64,000 bases of DNA from Lachnospiraceae bacterium (GTDB lineage Bacteria; Bacillota; Clostridia; Lachnospirales; Lachnospiraceae), in NCBI GenBank assembly GCA_910575075.1, contig CAJTCY010000010.1, forward strand, positions 62,001 to 126,000, written 5' to 3'. The position numbers and the translations under genes were made by a program. The notes beneath the pieces were generated by a model that saw only the letters and a list, made by a program, of their open reading frames with translations, did no database searches and was not told the DNA's origin. Positions 35,676 to 44,867 of the stretch are shown one piece after another. Within the stretch, counting starts at the first letter, position 1. Every line of letters starts with the position of its first letter.

Positions 35676-36281
35676 TTGAATACTGCTGCAAAACCTGTAA
35701 ATATATGGAAACTTACCATGACAGCCATGCTTTCTGCAATTGCCTTTATGCTCATGTTTCTGGAATTTTCGGTTCCAGTTATGCCGCCGTTTATTAAAAT
35801 GGATTTGTCAGAGCTTCCGGCATTGCTGGGGGCATTTGCCATGGGGCCTGTGAGCGGTGTGATGATATGTTTTATTAAAAATCTTCTGCATCTTCTCATG
35901 TCGACGACTGGAGGGGTGGGAGAATTATCAAATTTTCTTCTGGGAGCCTGTTTTGTGCTGCCGGCAGGTTTGGCCTATCAGAAGCAAAAGGGGAAGAAAA
36001 GAGCCCTTGCGGGAGCTTTGGCAGGCGCAGTGCTGATGGCGGGGGTAAGCATTATTTCTAATTATTTTATTGTATACCCTTTTTACTATAATTTCATGTC
36101 GGAGGAGGCCGTACTGCAGGCATATCAGGCAATCTTTCCAGGAGCAGAGAATATCCTGCAGTGCTTAGTTGTGTTTAATACACCCTTTACCTTGGTAAAA
36201 GGACTGCTCAGTGTGGCAGTTACCATGTTTATTTACAAGCCCCTCTCGCCATTTTTGAAAGGGAATCATCGAAACCGGTAG
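35676..36281 (+). CDS. ribU: Riboflavin ECF transporter substrate-binding subunit RibU
   Basis: This 201-residue membrane protein with six hydrophobic segments is the S component that binds riboflavin and couples to the shared EcfA/A'/T module encoded elsewhere. The family pattern is visible in FIKMDLSELPALLGAFAMGP and in KNLLHLLMSTTGGVGELSNF. The start is TTG at 35676 (an earlier TTG is followed by a stop), with AAAGGAGTG upstream. It is first in the FMN-regulated operon, so import and synthesis are shut off together. Confidence 0.92.
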   Translation: MNTAAKPVNIWKLTMTAMLSAIAFMLMFLEFSVPVMPPFIKMDLSELPALLGAFAMGPVSGVMICFIKNLLHLLMSTTGGVGELSNFLLGACFVLPAGLAYQKQKGKKRALAGALAGAVLMAGVSIISNYFIVYPFYYNFMSEEAVLQAYQAIFPGAENILQCLVVFNTPFTLVKGLLSVAVTMFIYKPLSPFLKGNHRNR

Positions 36282-36303
36282 GCGGCAGACAGGAGGAAAC
36301 GAT

Positions 36304-37485
36304 ATGGAGACATGTATCAGAAGCCCGCAGGATTATATGCGGATGGCGCTGGAACTGGCAAGAAAGGGAGAAGGAAAGGTCTCGCCCAATCCTATGGTTG
36401 GCTGCGTGGTGGTAAAGGACGGCAGAGTGATTGCCGCTGGCTGCCATGAAGCATACGGGGAATATCACGCAGAACGCAACGCACTTTTGCATTGTCAGGA
36501 AGACCCAGAAGGCGCGGAGCTTTATGTAAATCTGGAGCCCTGCTGCCATTACGGAAAAACACCGCCCTGCACAGAAATCATTCTGGAGAAAAAAATAAAA
36601 AAAGTGTATGTAGGATGTCTCGATTCCAATCCGAAGGTGGCAGGAAAGGGAATCGAAATTCTTCAGCAGCATGGCGTGGAAGTGGTGAAAGGAGTTTTGG
36701 AAGAAGAGTGCAGAGCAGTGAACGAGGTGTTTTTTCATTATATGGAGCGGAAAATGCCTTTTACAGCCATGAAATATGCCATGACCCTGGATGGAAAAAT
36801 CGCCTGTGAGACAGGAGATTCCAAGTGGGTTACAGGTAGAGAAGCGAGAGAGCATGTGCAGTGCCTCCGCAATCGATACCGCGGAATTATGGCAGGTATC
36901 AATACGGTACTGGAAGATAACCCCATGCTGAACTGCCGGATGGCGGGAGGCAGGAATCCAGTGAGGATTATCTGTGATACCAGGCTTCGCATTCCCAGAG
37001 GCAGCCAGATTGTCGAGACAGCCGCAGAGATTGAAACCATTGTGGCATGGAATGCCAGGGCGGCAGGTGAATATCGAAAAGAAACTAAGACAGCAGCAGA
37101 AGAGCTGAAAGAAACTACAAGATATCTGGAAAAGAAAGGCGTTGTTCTGCTTGATATTCCGCTGAAATCAGAAAATGCGGTTTCACAGTTGGATTTGCGG
37201 CAGCTTTTTGTGAATCTGGGAGAAAGAGGGATTGACAGTATTCTTCTGGAAGGAGGCGGAACTTTAAATGCGTCTGCACTCAGGGAACATCTGGTGCAGA
37301 GGGTCTATGCCTTTGTTGCGCCAAAGCTGGTGGCAGGCGCCCAAGCCAAATCTCCGGTGGAGGGGAAGGGAATTCAGAGAATGAAGGACGCGGTAAAACT
37401 GGAGAGCATAGAGATTACTTCCGTGGGAGAAGATTTTTGCATTACCGGAAGGATCGGAGAGGAGGAGCCATGTTTACCGGAATAA
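36304..37485 (+). CDS. ribD: Bifunctional riboflavin deaminase/reductase RibD
   Basis: This 393-residue enzyme carries out two steps of riboflavin synthesis. The N-terminal deaminase has the zinc motif HAERNAL and PCCHYGKTPPC. The C-terminal NADPH-dependent reductase begins near residue 150 (MKYAMTLDGKIA, SKWVTG) and has LLEGGGTLNASAL near the end. Length is a little above the usual 360-370. It overlaps ribE by 16 bases and follows ribU by 22 bases. Confidence 0.95.
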   Translation: METCIRSPQDYMRMALELARKGEGKVSPNPMVGCVVVKDGRVIAAGCHEAYGEYHAERNALLHCQEDPEGAELYVNLEPCCHYGKTPPCTEIILEKKIKKVYVGCLDSNPKVAGKGIEILQQHGVEVVKGVLEEECRAVNEVFFHYMERKMPFTAMKYAMTLDGKIACETGDSKWVTGREAREHVQCLRNRYRGIMAGINTVLEDNPMLNCRMAGGRNPVRIICDTRLRIPRGSQIVETAAEIETIVAWNARAAGEYRKETKTAAEELKETTRYLEKKGVVLLDIPLKSENAVSQLDLRQLFVNLGERGIDSILLEGGGTLNASALREHLVQRVYAFVAPKLVAGAQAKSPVEGKGIQRMKDAVKLESIEITSVGEDFCITGRIGEEEPCLPE

Positions 37486-38120
37486 TAGAAGAGACAGGAA
37501 CTTTATGTGAGATAAAAAAAGGCGCCGTGTCGGCAAAGGTAAGGATTCGCTGCCAGAAAATCCTGGAAGGGACAAAAACAGGCGACAGTATTGCAGTAAA
37601 TGGAATATGTCTGACAGTTACCTCTCTGGCAAAGGATGGATTTACAGCAGATGTCATGGCAGAGACTATGCGGCGCAGCAGTCTGTCAGAACTTAAGGTG
37701 CCAGGAATGGTGAATCTGGAACGGGCTATGGCGGCCGACGGAAGGTTCGGCGGGCATATCGTTTCCGGCCACATTGACGGAACAGGGCAGGTTACAGAAA
37801 TCCGTCAGGAAGAGAACGCTGTCTGGTATACCGTCAGCGCAGACAAAAAGCTGCTGCGCTATATTGTGGAAAAGGGTTCTGTGGCGTTGGACGGCATCAG
37901 TCTCACAGTGGCAAAAGTGAGAGAACAGGATTTTCAGGTATCGGTAATTCCACATACCCGTCAGGAGACAGCGCTCACAGAGAAGCGTGTGGGAAGTATC
38001 ATGAACATTGAATGTGATGTGATAGGTAAATATGTGGAAAAGTTAATTTCTGGAGACAGCGGCGGAGAATCACAGAGCAGAATCACTGAAAGCTTTTTAA
38101 TGGAACATGGATTTTGCTGA
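37470..38120 (+). CDS. ribE: Riboflavin synthase alpha subunit
   Basis: This 216-residue enzyme joins two molecules of 6,7-dimethyl-8-ribityllumazine into riboflavin. It starts [12 protein letters not shown] and has the two internally repeated lumazine-binding domains, with [12 protein letters not shown] in the first and [12 protein letters not shown] in the second. ATG at 37470 is chosen over the frame opening at 37437 because GGAGAGGAGG lies just upstream. It is the third gene of the rib operon. Confidence 0.95.
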   Translation: MFTGIIEETGTLCEIKKGAVSAKVRIRCQKILEGTKTGDSIAVNGICLTVTSLAKDGFTADVMAETMRRSSLSELKVPGMVNLERAMAADGRFGGHIVSGHIDGTGQVTEIRQEENAVWYTVSADKKLLRYIVEKGSVALDGISLTVAKVREQDFQVSVIPHTRQETALTEKRVGSIMNIECDVIGKYVEKLISGDSGGESQSRITESFLMEHGFC

Positions 38121-38137
38121 GAAAGGAAGTGCGGAAA

Positions 38138-39340
38138 ATGAATAAGAAAACAGATACAGTGGAGCAGGCGCTGGAGGATATACGGCAGGGAAAAATTGTG
38201 ATGGTGATCGACGATCCCGACCGGGAAAATGAGGGAGATTTTATCTGTGCAGCGGAGTTTGCCACTCCGGAAAATATCAATTTTATGGCGACTCATGGCA
38301 AAGGGCTGATCTGTATGCCTATGGATAAAGAGCTGTGTAAGCAATTGGGCTTAAAACAGATGGTAGAGCAGAATACAGACAATCATCAGACAGCTTTTAC
38401 CGTGTCTATTGATGGAATTGATACCGATACAGGGATCTCTGCCTATGAACGTTCACAAACGGCTTTGCTTGCTGTGAAAGACGGCGCCCGGCCAGAAGAT
38501 TTCCGCAGGCCGGGGCATATGTTTCCCCTTGAGGCAAGAGAGGGAGGCGTCTTGAAACGCACCGGCCATACGGAAGCCACGGTAGACCTTGCCGTGCTTG
38601 CCGGTTTAAAACCATGCGGGCTGTGCTGTGAAATTATGAGAGAAGACGGGACGATGATGCGCACCACAGAACTTCTTGCTCTTGCGGATAAATTTGGAAT
38701 GACCGTAATTACAGTGGCAGACCTGGTGCGTTACCGGATGGAAAGAGACAGCCTGGTGCAGCAGGAAGCACATGCAAAAATGCCTACGAAGTACGGAGAA
38801 TTTGAGATATACGGCTATGTCAACAAATTAAATGGGGAGCATCACGTCGCGCTGACCATGGGAAATGTTTCCGACGGAAGGCCTGTATTGTGCCGGGTGC
38901 ATTCCGAATGCCTTACTGGAGACGTATTCGGTTCTGGTCGCTGTGACTGTGGGGAACAATTGGATTCTGCCATGAAAGCCATCGCGCAGGAAGGCAGAGG
39001 AATTCTTCTGTATATGCGCCAGGAAGGCAGAGGAATAGGGCTTATTAATAAACTGAAGGCATATGAGCTTCAGGAGCAGGGGTTTGACACTGTGGAAGCA
39101 AATGTAAAGCTGGGATTCGCGCCCGATCTGCGGGATTATGGAATCGGCGCCCAGATTCTGCATGACCTGGGAGCAGAAAAACTCAGGCTGCTCACCAATA
39201 ATCCCAAGAAAATAACAGGATTGTCAGGTTATGGAATTTCCATTGAAGAACGTGTGCCGATTCAGATGCCAGCAAAAAAGACCGATGTGTTTTATTTAAA
39301 GACCAAACAAAATAAAATGAACCATATGACAAATTATTGA
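38138..39340 (+). CDS. ribBA: Bifunctional DHBP synthase / GTP cyclohydrolase II
   Basis: This 400-residue protein provides both precursors. The N-terminal half makes 3,4-dihydroxy-2-butanone 4-phosphate ([30 protein letters not shown]). The C-terminal half opens GTP (zinc site [18 protein letters not shown], then [10 protein letters not shown]). It is of normal fused length. ATG at 38138 has AAAGGAAG upstream, and the longer frame starting at 38114 overlaps ribE without a better site. Confidence 0.96.
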   Translation: MNKKTDTVEQALEDIRQGKIVMVIDDPDRENEGDFICAAEFATPENINFMATHGKGLICMPMDKELCKQLGLKQMVEQNTDNHQTAFTVSIDGIDTDTGISAYERSQTALLAVKDGARPEDFRRPGHMFPLEAREGGVLKRTGHTEATVDLAVLAGLKPCGLCCEIMREDGTMMRTTELLALADKFGMTVITVADLVRYRMERDSLVQQEAHAKMPTKYGEFEIYGYVNKLNGEHHVALTMGNVSDGRPVLCRVHSECLTGDVFGSGRCDCGEQLDSAMKAIAQEGRGILLYMRQEGRGIGLINKLKAYELQEQGFDTVEANVKLGFAPDLRDYGIGAQILHDLGAEKLRLLTNNPKKITGLSGYGISIEERVPIQMPAKKTDVFYLKTKQNKMNHMTNY

Positions 39341-39383
39341 TAGGTAACTGCCTGCGATTATGGATGAGAAAAGGAGAATGAAA

Positions 39384-39914
39384 ATGAAAGTATTAGAAGG
39401 AAATGTAGTGGCAAATGGTGTCAAAGTTGGGATTGTAGCGTCCAGATTTAATGAATTTATCGTGTCGAAACTGGTTGGGGGCGCTCAGGACGCTTTGATC
39501 CGCCATGGAGTGGAAGACAATGATATTACGCTTGCCTGGGTTCCGGGCGCTTTTGAGATTCCGCTGACTGCGCAGAAGATGGCAGAATCCGGAAAATATG
39601 ATGCCGTAGTCTGCCTGGGAGCAGTGATCAAAGGAGCCACTACTCATTACGATTATGTCTGTGCAGAAGTCAGCAAGGGCGTTGCGTCTGTAGGTTTGAA
39701 GACAGAGGTTCCAGTGATCTTTGGAGTGGTTACCACGGACAATATTGAACAGGCAATTGAGCGTGCCGGAACGAAAGCAGGAAATAAAGGATATGATGCA
39801 GCGTGTACGGCAATTGAGATGGTAAATCTTTTAAGAAGTATGAAGACAGAAAGGCATCAGGACAATGGAGTACAGGGAAACCGATTTGGTCAGAATAGCA
39901 AAAAGAGAAAATAA
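39384..39914 (+). CDS. ribH: 6,7-dimethyl-8-ribityllumazine synthase
   Basis: This 176-residue enzyme makes lumazine. Motifs are [39 protein letters not shown] and [15 protein letters not shown]. Normal proteins end soon after the last motif (about 155 residues); here a basic tail of about 20 residues ([15 protein letters not shown]...) extends it because the reading frame runs into the start of the next gene, overlapping it by 50 bases. ATG at 39384 has AAAGGAG 9 bases upstream. Confidence 0.94.
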   Translation: MKVLEGNVVANGVKVGIVASRFNEFIVSKLVGGAQDALIRHGVEDNDITLAWVPGAFEIPLTAQKMAESGKYDAVVCLGAVIKGATTHYDYVCAEVSKGVASVGLKTEVPVIFGVVTTDNIEQAIERAGTKAGNKGYDAACTAIEMVNLLRSMKTERHQDNGVQGNRFGQNSKKRK

Positions 39915-40983
39915 CAAAAAAAGAAACTACCTGGTGGTAAATCCTCTTCAGGGCAAACATATTCCCGTAAGCCCGAAAAAGGCGTTTGAAATGATGGACG
40001 CTCTTGCAATAAAGGTGCGTCTTGCCTATCCGGGAGAGCGGCTTTTGCTCGCAGGGTTTGCGGAGACAGCCACCGCTATTGGGGCGAGATTGGCAGTGAA
40101 ATTGAATACTGGCTATATCCAGACCACCAGAGAACAGATTCCCGATGTGGAATATCTCTATTTTACAGAATCTCACAGCCATGCAGTGGAGCAGAAACTG
40201 GTAAAGGATGATTTGGATGCAAATCTCCATCGTTTTGACCGGGTAGTATTTGTGGAAGATGAAGTGACGACTGGAAATACCATATTTAAGATTGTGCAAA
40301 TCCTAAAAAAAACTTATCCAGGAAAACTTCGTTTTTCTGTAGCTTCCTTGTTAAATGGAATGGATGAAGGGGCGTTAAACAAGTATCTGGAACAGGAAAT
40401 TGCAGTACACTTCCTGGTGAAAACGGATCACAGTGATTATCCGGAACGTGCCAGTAAATATCAGAGAGATGGAAGTTACATTTCTCTGGGCAAGCTGCCG
40501 GATTGCAGAAAGAGTGTAAAGGAAGTGTGTCTGTCCGGTTATCAGGATGCCAGAAGATATGTGGAGGGCGGCAATTATGCGAGAGCCTGTGAAATGCTCT
40601 GGAAGCAGGTGAGAGAATACGGTTTCACTGCGGCAGGAGGAAGCTGTCTGGTTCTTGGTACCGAAGAATTTATGTATCCGGGTCTGTATGTGGCGTCAAA
40701 GTTGGAGGAAGCAGGACAGAAGGTGCGGTTTCATGCCGTTACCAGAAGCCCTATAGAGGTCAGCAAGGAAGAAGAATATCCTCTGCATGTCAGGTATGAA
40801 TTGAAGAGTTTCTATGAAAAAGGGCGCAGAACTTTTGTGTATGACCTCAAAGAATATGACCAGGTAATTGTTTTAAGTGATGCGAAAGGTGACTGCCGGG
40901 AAGGCATAAATTCTCTGGCATACGCGCTGGAAGCAGCAGGAAATGAGAATATTTTATTTTGCAGGTGGTGCGAAAATGCGTAG
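39865..40983 (+). CDS. Ter-module phosphoribosyltransferase with TRSP domain (PRTase_2/TRSP)
   Basis: This 372-residue cytoplasmic protein has an N-terminal phosphoribosyltransferase domain with [24 protein letters not shown] and the PRPP loop [18 protein letters not shown] near residues 128-145. The C-terminal TRSP part (from about residue 240) has [17 protein letters not shown] and FHAVTRSPI. Proteins of this form belong to the Ter-associated biosynthetic module, predicted from genome comparison to make a nucleoside-like compound. It overlaps ribH by 50 bases and the next gene by 8, so it is read with the riboflavin operon. The ribosome site before ATG 39865 is poor, suggesting coupling. 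Confidence 0.85.
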   Translation: MEYRETDLVRIAKRENNKKRNYLVVNPLQGKHIPVSPKKAFEMMDALAIKVRLAYPGERLLLAGFAETATAIGARLAVKLNTGYIQTTREQIPDVEYLYFTESHSHAVEQKLVKDDLDANLHRFDRVVFVEDEVTTGNTIFKIVQILKKTYPGKLRFSVASLLNGMDEGALNKYLEQEIAVHFLVKTDHSDYPERASKYQRDGSYISLGKLPDCRKSVKEVCLSGYQDARRYVEGGNYARACEMLWKQVREYGFTAAGGSCLVLGTEEFMYPGLYVASKLEEAGQKVRFHAVTRSPIEVSKEEEYPLHVRYELKSFYEKGRRTFVYDLKEYDQVIVLSDAKGDCREGINSLAYALEAAGNENILFCRWCENA

Positions 40984-42031
40984 CTCATATAGAGAAGAAG
41001 ATGTAGTGTTACTGCTTAAAGATATTACCGGGCTGGTGGAACCACAGCCAACCCAGGAGAGAGAACGGCTGATTCAGGCGGGGAAACATTATTGTGAAAT
41101 GCTTCCCATAGAATATGTTCCAAGCAAGACTTATATGCGGGTTTATCAGGAGGCTTTAAAAAATTACGCAGGGCTGACTGCTCAGGCGGTGTGCAGACTG
41201 GGAGATCTGGCAATGCGTTGCAAAGGAAAAAATCTGGTGCTGGTATCCCTGGCGAGGGCGGGAATTCCCATCGGTATATTGCTGAAACGTTATATCCGCC
41301 AAAAATATGGGACAGAGGCGGCACATTACGCCATTTCTATTATCCGGGGCAGAGGCATTGACAGAAATGCGATGCAATTTTTACTGGAACGTTATCAGCC
41401 AGAGCAGCTTCTCTTTGTAGACGGCTGGATTGGAAAAGGAGCTATTTTAAATGAACTGAAGAAGGAACTCGCTGCTTATCCAGGCGTTTCACCGGAAATT
41501 GCAGTGGCGGCTGATCCGGCGAATGTGACGGCGCTGTGCGGAACGCATGAGGATATTTTGATTCCAAGCTCCTGTCTGAACTGTACGGTTTCTGGTTTGG
41601 TGAGCAGGACGTTTCTGCGGGAGGATATTATCGGGCCCACGGATTTTCATGGAGCGGTCTATTATGGAGAATTAGAAGATCAGGATTTGTCCTATGAGTT
41701 TATTGACGCCATTGAACAGGAATTTAATAAGTGCGTCAAGCCAGAGCAAGAGAGTCCGGAACCAGTAGGCTTTGGGTTAGATGAAGTAAAGAAACTGGCA
41801 GAGGAATATCAGATTTCAGATATTAATTTGATCAAACCAGGGATTGGGGAGACAACCCGTGTGTTGCTTCGGAGAGTGCCCTGGAAAATTCTCGTCGCCG
41901 AGGGCCAGAAAACAGAACCTTCCCTTGCGCATGTTCTGCGTCTGGCAGAGGAAAAGGGGGTTCCGGTAGAAGAACATGCATTAAATCATTACAGAGCATG
42001 TGGGATTATCAGAAAACTGGCAGATGCATAA
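40976..42031 (+). CDS. Ter-module PRTase_1/PELOTA protein (StiP family)
   Basis: This 351-residue protein has an N-terminal StiP/PRTase_1 domain with LVSLARAGIPIGILLKRY, HYAISIIRGRGID and LFVDGWIGKGAILNEL, resembling a phosphoribosyltransferase fold. The C-terminal region (from about residue 265) is the PELOTA-like RNA-binding domain (INLIKPGIGETTRVLLRRVP, PVEEHALNHYRACGIIRKL). It is also annotated as cysteine protease StiP in some genomes; I think the transferase reading fits better. ATG at 40976 lies within the end of the upstream gene, in keeping with operon structure. It is the last plus-strand gene before a hairpin and a convergent lyase gene. Confidence 0.85.
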   Translation: MRSSYREEDVVLLLKDITGLVEPQPTQERERLIQAGKHYCEMLPIEYVPSKTYMRVYQEALKNYAGLTAQAVCRLGDLAMRCKGKNLVLVSLARAGIPIGILLKRYIRQKYGTEAAHYAISIIRGRGIDRNAMQFLLERYQPEQLLFVDGWIGKGAILNELKKELAAYPGVSPEIAVAADPANVTALCGTHEDILIPSSCLNCTVSGLVSRTFLREDIIGPTDFHGAVYYGELEDQDLSYEFIDAIEQEFNKCVKPEQESPEPVGFGLDEVKKLAEEYQISDINLIKPGIGETTRVLLRRVPWKILVAEGQKTEPSLAHVLRLAEEKGVPVEEHALNHYRACGIIRKLADA

Positions 42032-42071
42032 GGAACCGGCGGAGACCTGGGTGATTTTTCCAGGGGAAGGG

Positions 42072-42108
42072 ACAACTCAGTCAGTCTGCAAAAAACTGTC
42101 TGAGTTGT
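42072..42108. terminator. Hairpin between convergent Ter-module genes
   Basis: A 14-bp stem with one mismatch (ACAACTCAGTCAGT with ACTGTCTGAGTTGT) around a 9-base A-rich loop lies between the StiP-type gene and the convergent lyase gene. It lacks a long T-tract in either direction but is well placed to separate the two transcripts. Confidence 0.5.
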
Positions 42109-42133
42109 ATCAGGGACCGCTGCACTGATATAT

Positions 42134-43102
42134 TTAGTTTTGCATTTTTGTGCCGAAAACCTCGGCGAGCATGACAGTTTTCTGTGCCCAGTTGTAATGG
42201 GTTTTGAATTCGTTCATTCGTTCTTTGTGGAAACTTCCGGTAACCAGAGAGTTGTGAGAAGGGTTCCAGTCCAGGATTGCCCTGGCGTCTTTTAAGTCAC
42301 GTTCCGATACCTGCCAGGCAGCGTTGGCAACAGGAATCTGGTTGGGATGAATCACAGTTTTTCCAATAAATCCGCATAATTTATCTTGTTCCAGTTCGAT
42401 TTCAAGTCCCTCTTTCCAATTTGGGCCGTTATAGTATTCCCAAACTGGGCCGGATACTACATAATCTATGCCAAATACTGTCATCACATCGGATAGGATA
42501 TTTGCCACAGGACGCAGGCTGTGGATAGATTCTGTGCTGTGGCGGCGGAATCCAAATATATGGCAGAGGTCATTGCCGCCTACCCGTATATTCAGTACGA
42601 ATTCTTCTATAGCGTCTAATTTTTCCTTTAATGTATATAAAATAGCATATCGGTTCTGCAGGCTGACAATAGAAGGGCTCTCAAAGATGGGCATCATATA
42701 CAGCCGATGCCGGGAAATTTCATTTGCTCTCTGCATGGTTTCTATGTATTCATTTGCGTTTTCCAGAGAAAACTTCGGGATAATGAAGCCTGTCAGCAGA
42801 TCAGCAGTTTCATTAAGTCTCTGCAGCAGTGAGAGAATCTGCCGCGGCTGGCGTACCCGCACAAAAATCTTGGGCATATAAAAATGCTCTTTCAGATGTT
42901 GGCTGTATATTCTGTTCAGAGAAGAAATGAGAATATTTTCTGCCTCTGGCACACAGTCGTCGCGAATGGTATCCTCCAGGCAGAGTGCCAGGGAAAACTG
43001 TTTTCCGAATCTCTCTGAAATAATGGATGATACAATGCTGTCATTGTTGGCGGGACAGTAGAGCAGGGCGCCGACACTATAATGCAGTAAGGAATTTTTC
43101 AT
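42134..43102 (-). CDS. Ter-module C-C-bond lyase (HpcH/HpaI/CitE-like TIM barrel)
   Basis: This 322-residue protein starts MKNSLLHYSVGALLYCPANN, then has ALCLEDTIRD, KIFVRVRQP, FIIPKFS and MMPIFESPSIVS, the metal- and CoA-site landmarks of citrate lyase beta/HpcH-type barrels in the Ter-associated form. NIRVGGNDLCHIFGFRR and GFIGKTVIHPNQIPVAN follow. It probably cleaves or forms a C-C bond in the Ter module's small molecule. ATG at 43102 has AAAGGAGC upstream (the frame opens at 43150). It converges on the StiP-type gene. Confidence 0.85.
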   Translation of the reverse strand: MKNSLLHYSVGALLYCPANNDSIVSSIISERFGKQFSLALCLEDTIRDDCVPEAENILISSLNRIYSQHLKEHFYMPKIFVRVRQPRQILSLLQRLNETADLLTGFIIPKFSLENANEYIETMQRANEISRHRLYMMPIFESPSIVSLQNRYAILYTLKEKLDAIEEFVLNIRVGGNDLCHIFGFRRHSTESIHSLRPVANILSDVMTVFGIDYVVSGPVWEYYNGPNWKEGLEIELEQDKLCGFIGKTVIHPNQIPVANAAWQVSERDLKDARAILDWNPSHNSLVTGSFHKERMNEFKTHYNWAQKTVMLAEVFGTKMQN

Positions 43103-43327
43103 AAAATAAAGCTCCTTTGAAATAGATTTCACTATTGTCGAGTATATCAAAGGGGACTTGAGAAATCAATACTCAGATGCCTGAGTTTCCATATTTTTGA
43201 TCTGTTGGTTTCCACAGTGAAAATGAATTTTCAAACATACGCCGGCAGTTAATTGATTTTTGCAGTATTTCGGTATATAATTTTTCTATCAAAAGAGAGC
43301 AGAAGCCAGAAACTGAGGAGGAACTAT

Positions 43328-44206
43328 ATGCATTTAGATGAAAAGTTTTATCAGAAAGAAACTCGTTGCGGATATGAGGTTTCAGAGAAAATGAAGAAGG
43401 TATGGGCGGTTGAGCTGAACCTTCTTGAGTATTTCGATCAATTGTGCCGTGAACATAATCTGCGTTACTTTGTGGATTATGGTACTCTGCTGGGCGCTGT
43501 CCGCCATCAGGGATTTATTCCATGGGATGATGATATTGATATCGTTATGCTTCGCGATGATTATGAAAAATTAAAATTGATTGCACAGGATGAAGTTTCT
43601 TCCCCATATTTCTTTCAAAACAGCTACACGGATATTATGATATGGGCGCTCGCAAAGTTAAGGGACAGCCGTACTACCGCAATTGAGTACCCTGACTTTC
43701 CGCCAGAATTTAACCAGGGAATTTTTCTCGATATTTTTCCTCTGGACGATGCACCAGATGATGCGGCAATGAAACCAGTCGTCGGGGAGATGCAGCGTGA
43801 AATCTGGTTGTCTATTGTAGATCCGGAAGGCCTTAAAAGACTGCTTGACCAGGGGTACAGAACGTCTATGGATAAGGAAATCCTTATAGAGCTGCTGAAG
43901 ATGCAGATTCGGGAGCGCATGAAGATGTTTGAAGACTTTAATGCCTCTCAGTTTGGAGCTTCAAGTAAAATCTGTTTTATAACTAGCCGTTTTATGGGTG
44001 CTCCGATCATGCAGAGGGAATGGTATTCCGATGTGGTATATCTTCCTTTTGAAAATATGATGGTGCCTGCTCCGGCAGGATATGACAGCCTCCTGAAACT
44101 CCGATATGGAGATTATATGACGCCTGCCCGTGTGCCCAGTATGCACGAAGGAATTTTTCTTGACCCCGATCATCCCTATACAAATTATGTGGGAGTGAAA
44201 AAGTAA
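43328..44206 (+). CDS. LicD-family phosphotransferase
   Basis: This 292-residue nucleotidyltransferase-fold enzyme has FVDYGTLLGAVRHQGFIPWDDDIDI, the LicD hallmark with the DDDID metal site, and FNQGIFLDIFPLDDAP. LicD enzymes attach phosphocholine or other phospho-groups to teichoic acids or surface glycans. ATG at 43328 has GAGGAGG upstream. It stands alone, at the left edge of what looks like an insertion in the Ter module; base composition is close to its neighbours. The target glycan is unknown. Confidence 0.9.
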   Translation: MHLDEKFYQKETRCGYEVSEKMKKVWAVELNLLEYFDQLCREHNLRYFVDYGTLLGAVRHQGFIPWDDDIDIVMLRDDYEKLKLIAQDEVSSPYFFQNSYTDIMIWALAKLRDSRTTAIEYPDFPPEFNQGIFLDIFPLDDAPDDAAMKPVVGEMQREIWLSIVDPEGLKRLLDQGYRTSMDKEILIELLKMQIRERMKMFEDFNASQFGASSKICFITSRFMGAPIMQREWYSDVVYLPFENMMVPAPAGYDSLLKLRYGDYMTPARVPSMHEGIFLDPDHPYTNYVGVKK

Positions 44207-44320
44207 TGTCAAAGTGACAGGAGCAGACAAAACCCTGACTGGATATGCCAGCGGACTGGACAGGAAACGCTGTCTGCTGAATTTAGAAGGAGCAAGGGGA
44301 TTTATTTAGATCGCCAGTTG

Positions 44321-44453
44321 ATGGTATAATTGTTACATAAATATGAGAAAGAAAACGGATCACAGTGTGTGTGCTTTATAAATGTTTAAATGAAGCCGTA
44401 TGACCGAAAGGTATAGCTTCTGGAGGCTCCCCAGATTATCTGGGGAGTTTTTC
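44321..44453 (+). ncRNA. Candidate small RNA with extended -10 promoter and strong terminator
   Basis: TGGTATAAT (44322-44330) is an extended -10 with no good -35. A transcript from about 44337 would end at the perfect 9-bp hairpin CTCCCCAGA-TTA-TCTGGGGAG (44427-44447) with TTTTTC after it. Between them is another hairpin GAAGC...ACC-GAAA-GGT...GCTTC (44392-44420). No open frame of note lies inside. It could equally be a leader of the downstream two-component system, but the terminator is strong and 400 bases away from it. Confidence 0.5.
44427..44453 (+). terminator. Strong rho-independent terminator
   Basis: A perfect 9-bp GC-rich stem with a 3-base loop is followed by TTTTTCTTTTC. It ends the candidate small RNA or read-through from LicD. 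Confidence 0.85.
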
Positions 44454-44503
44454 TTTTCTTTTTTAGGTGCAGCTTTGGAAACAATGATAACAAAGAAAAA
44501 TAG

Positions 44504-44652
44504 ACAGATGAGGAAACAAAATCTATCGGAAAGTATGTAGAAGAAGGAACTGACGATTCTGACAAACTGATGAGTGGCGATTATGTCTTTGTTTCCGAAA
44601 ATGCCAATGCAGAGGAAATTTTATTTGTGTTTTTGAATATAAAGATAAAATG
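44504..44652 (+). pseudogene. Decayed coding fragment
   Basis: After a TAG, about 48 codons with protein-like composition (TKSIGKYVEEGTDDSDKLMS) end in TGA at 44650-44652, without a ribosome site or start codon at the beginning. It is probably the tail of a lost secreted or lipoprotein gene. The next 215 bases to 44867 hold no gene; AT-rich sequence there must contain the promoter of the two-component system. Confidence 0.3.
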
Positions 44653-44867
44653 AATGAGAGGGATTCCGCCATAGCTGACATTCGTGTAAATGTGTATAAC
44701 TGGCTCGTTTATGAAACAGAGTTATCCACGGTGAAATAGCCAGTTATGTATATTTTCATAATGCACTTTTATGTACTTGCCATTGTTTAATTCTCCACAT
44801 ATAATTGTAATGTGCTTGTAAATCCAGTGACTGAATGTGAAGTTGATAAACGGAGGGAATGTCAATC

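Noticed and set aside
39338-39360. TAGGTAACTGC before ribH, similar to the left end of the 274-bp palindrome
   Set aside because: Only 11 bases match and no right end or inner segments follow; probably chance.
44208-44310. An open frame directly after LicD that reads like protein
   Set aside because: It has no start codon or ribosome site and is only about 33 codons; no family could be suggested.
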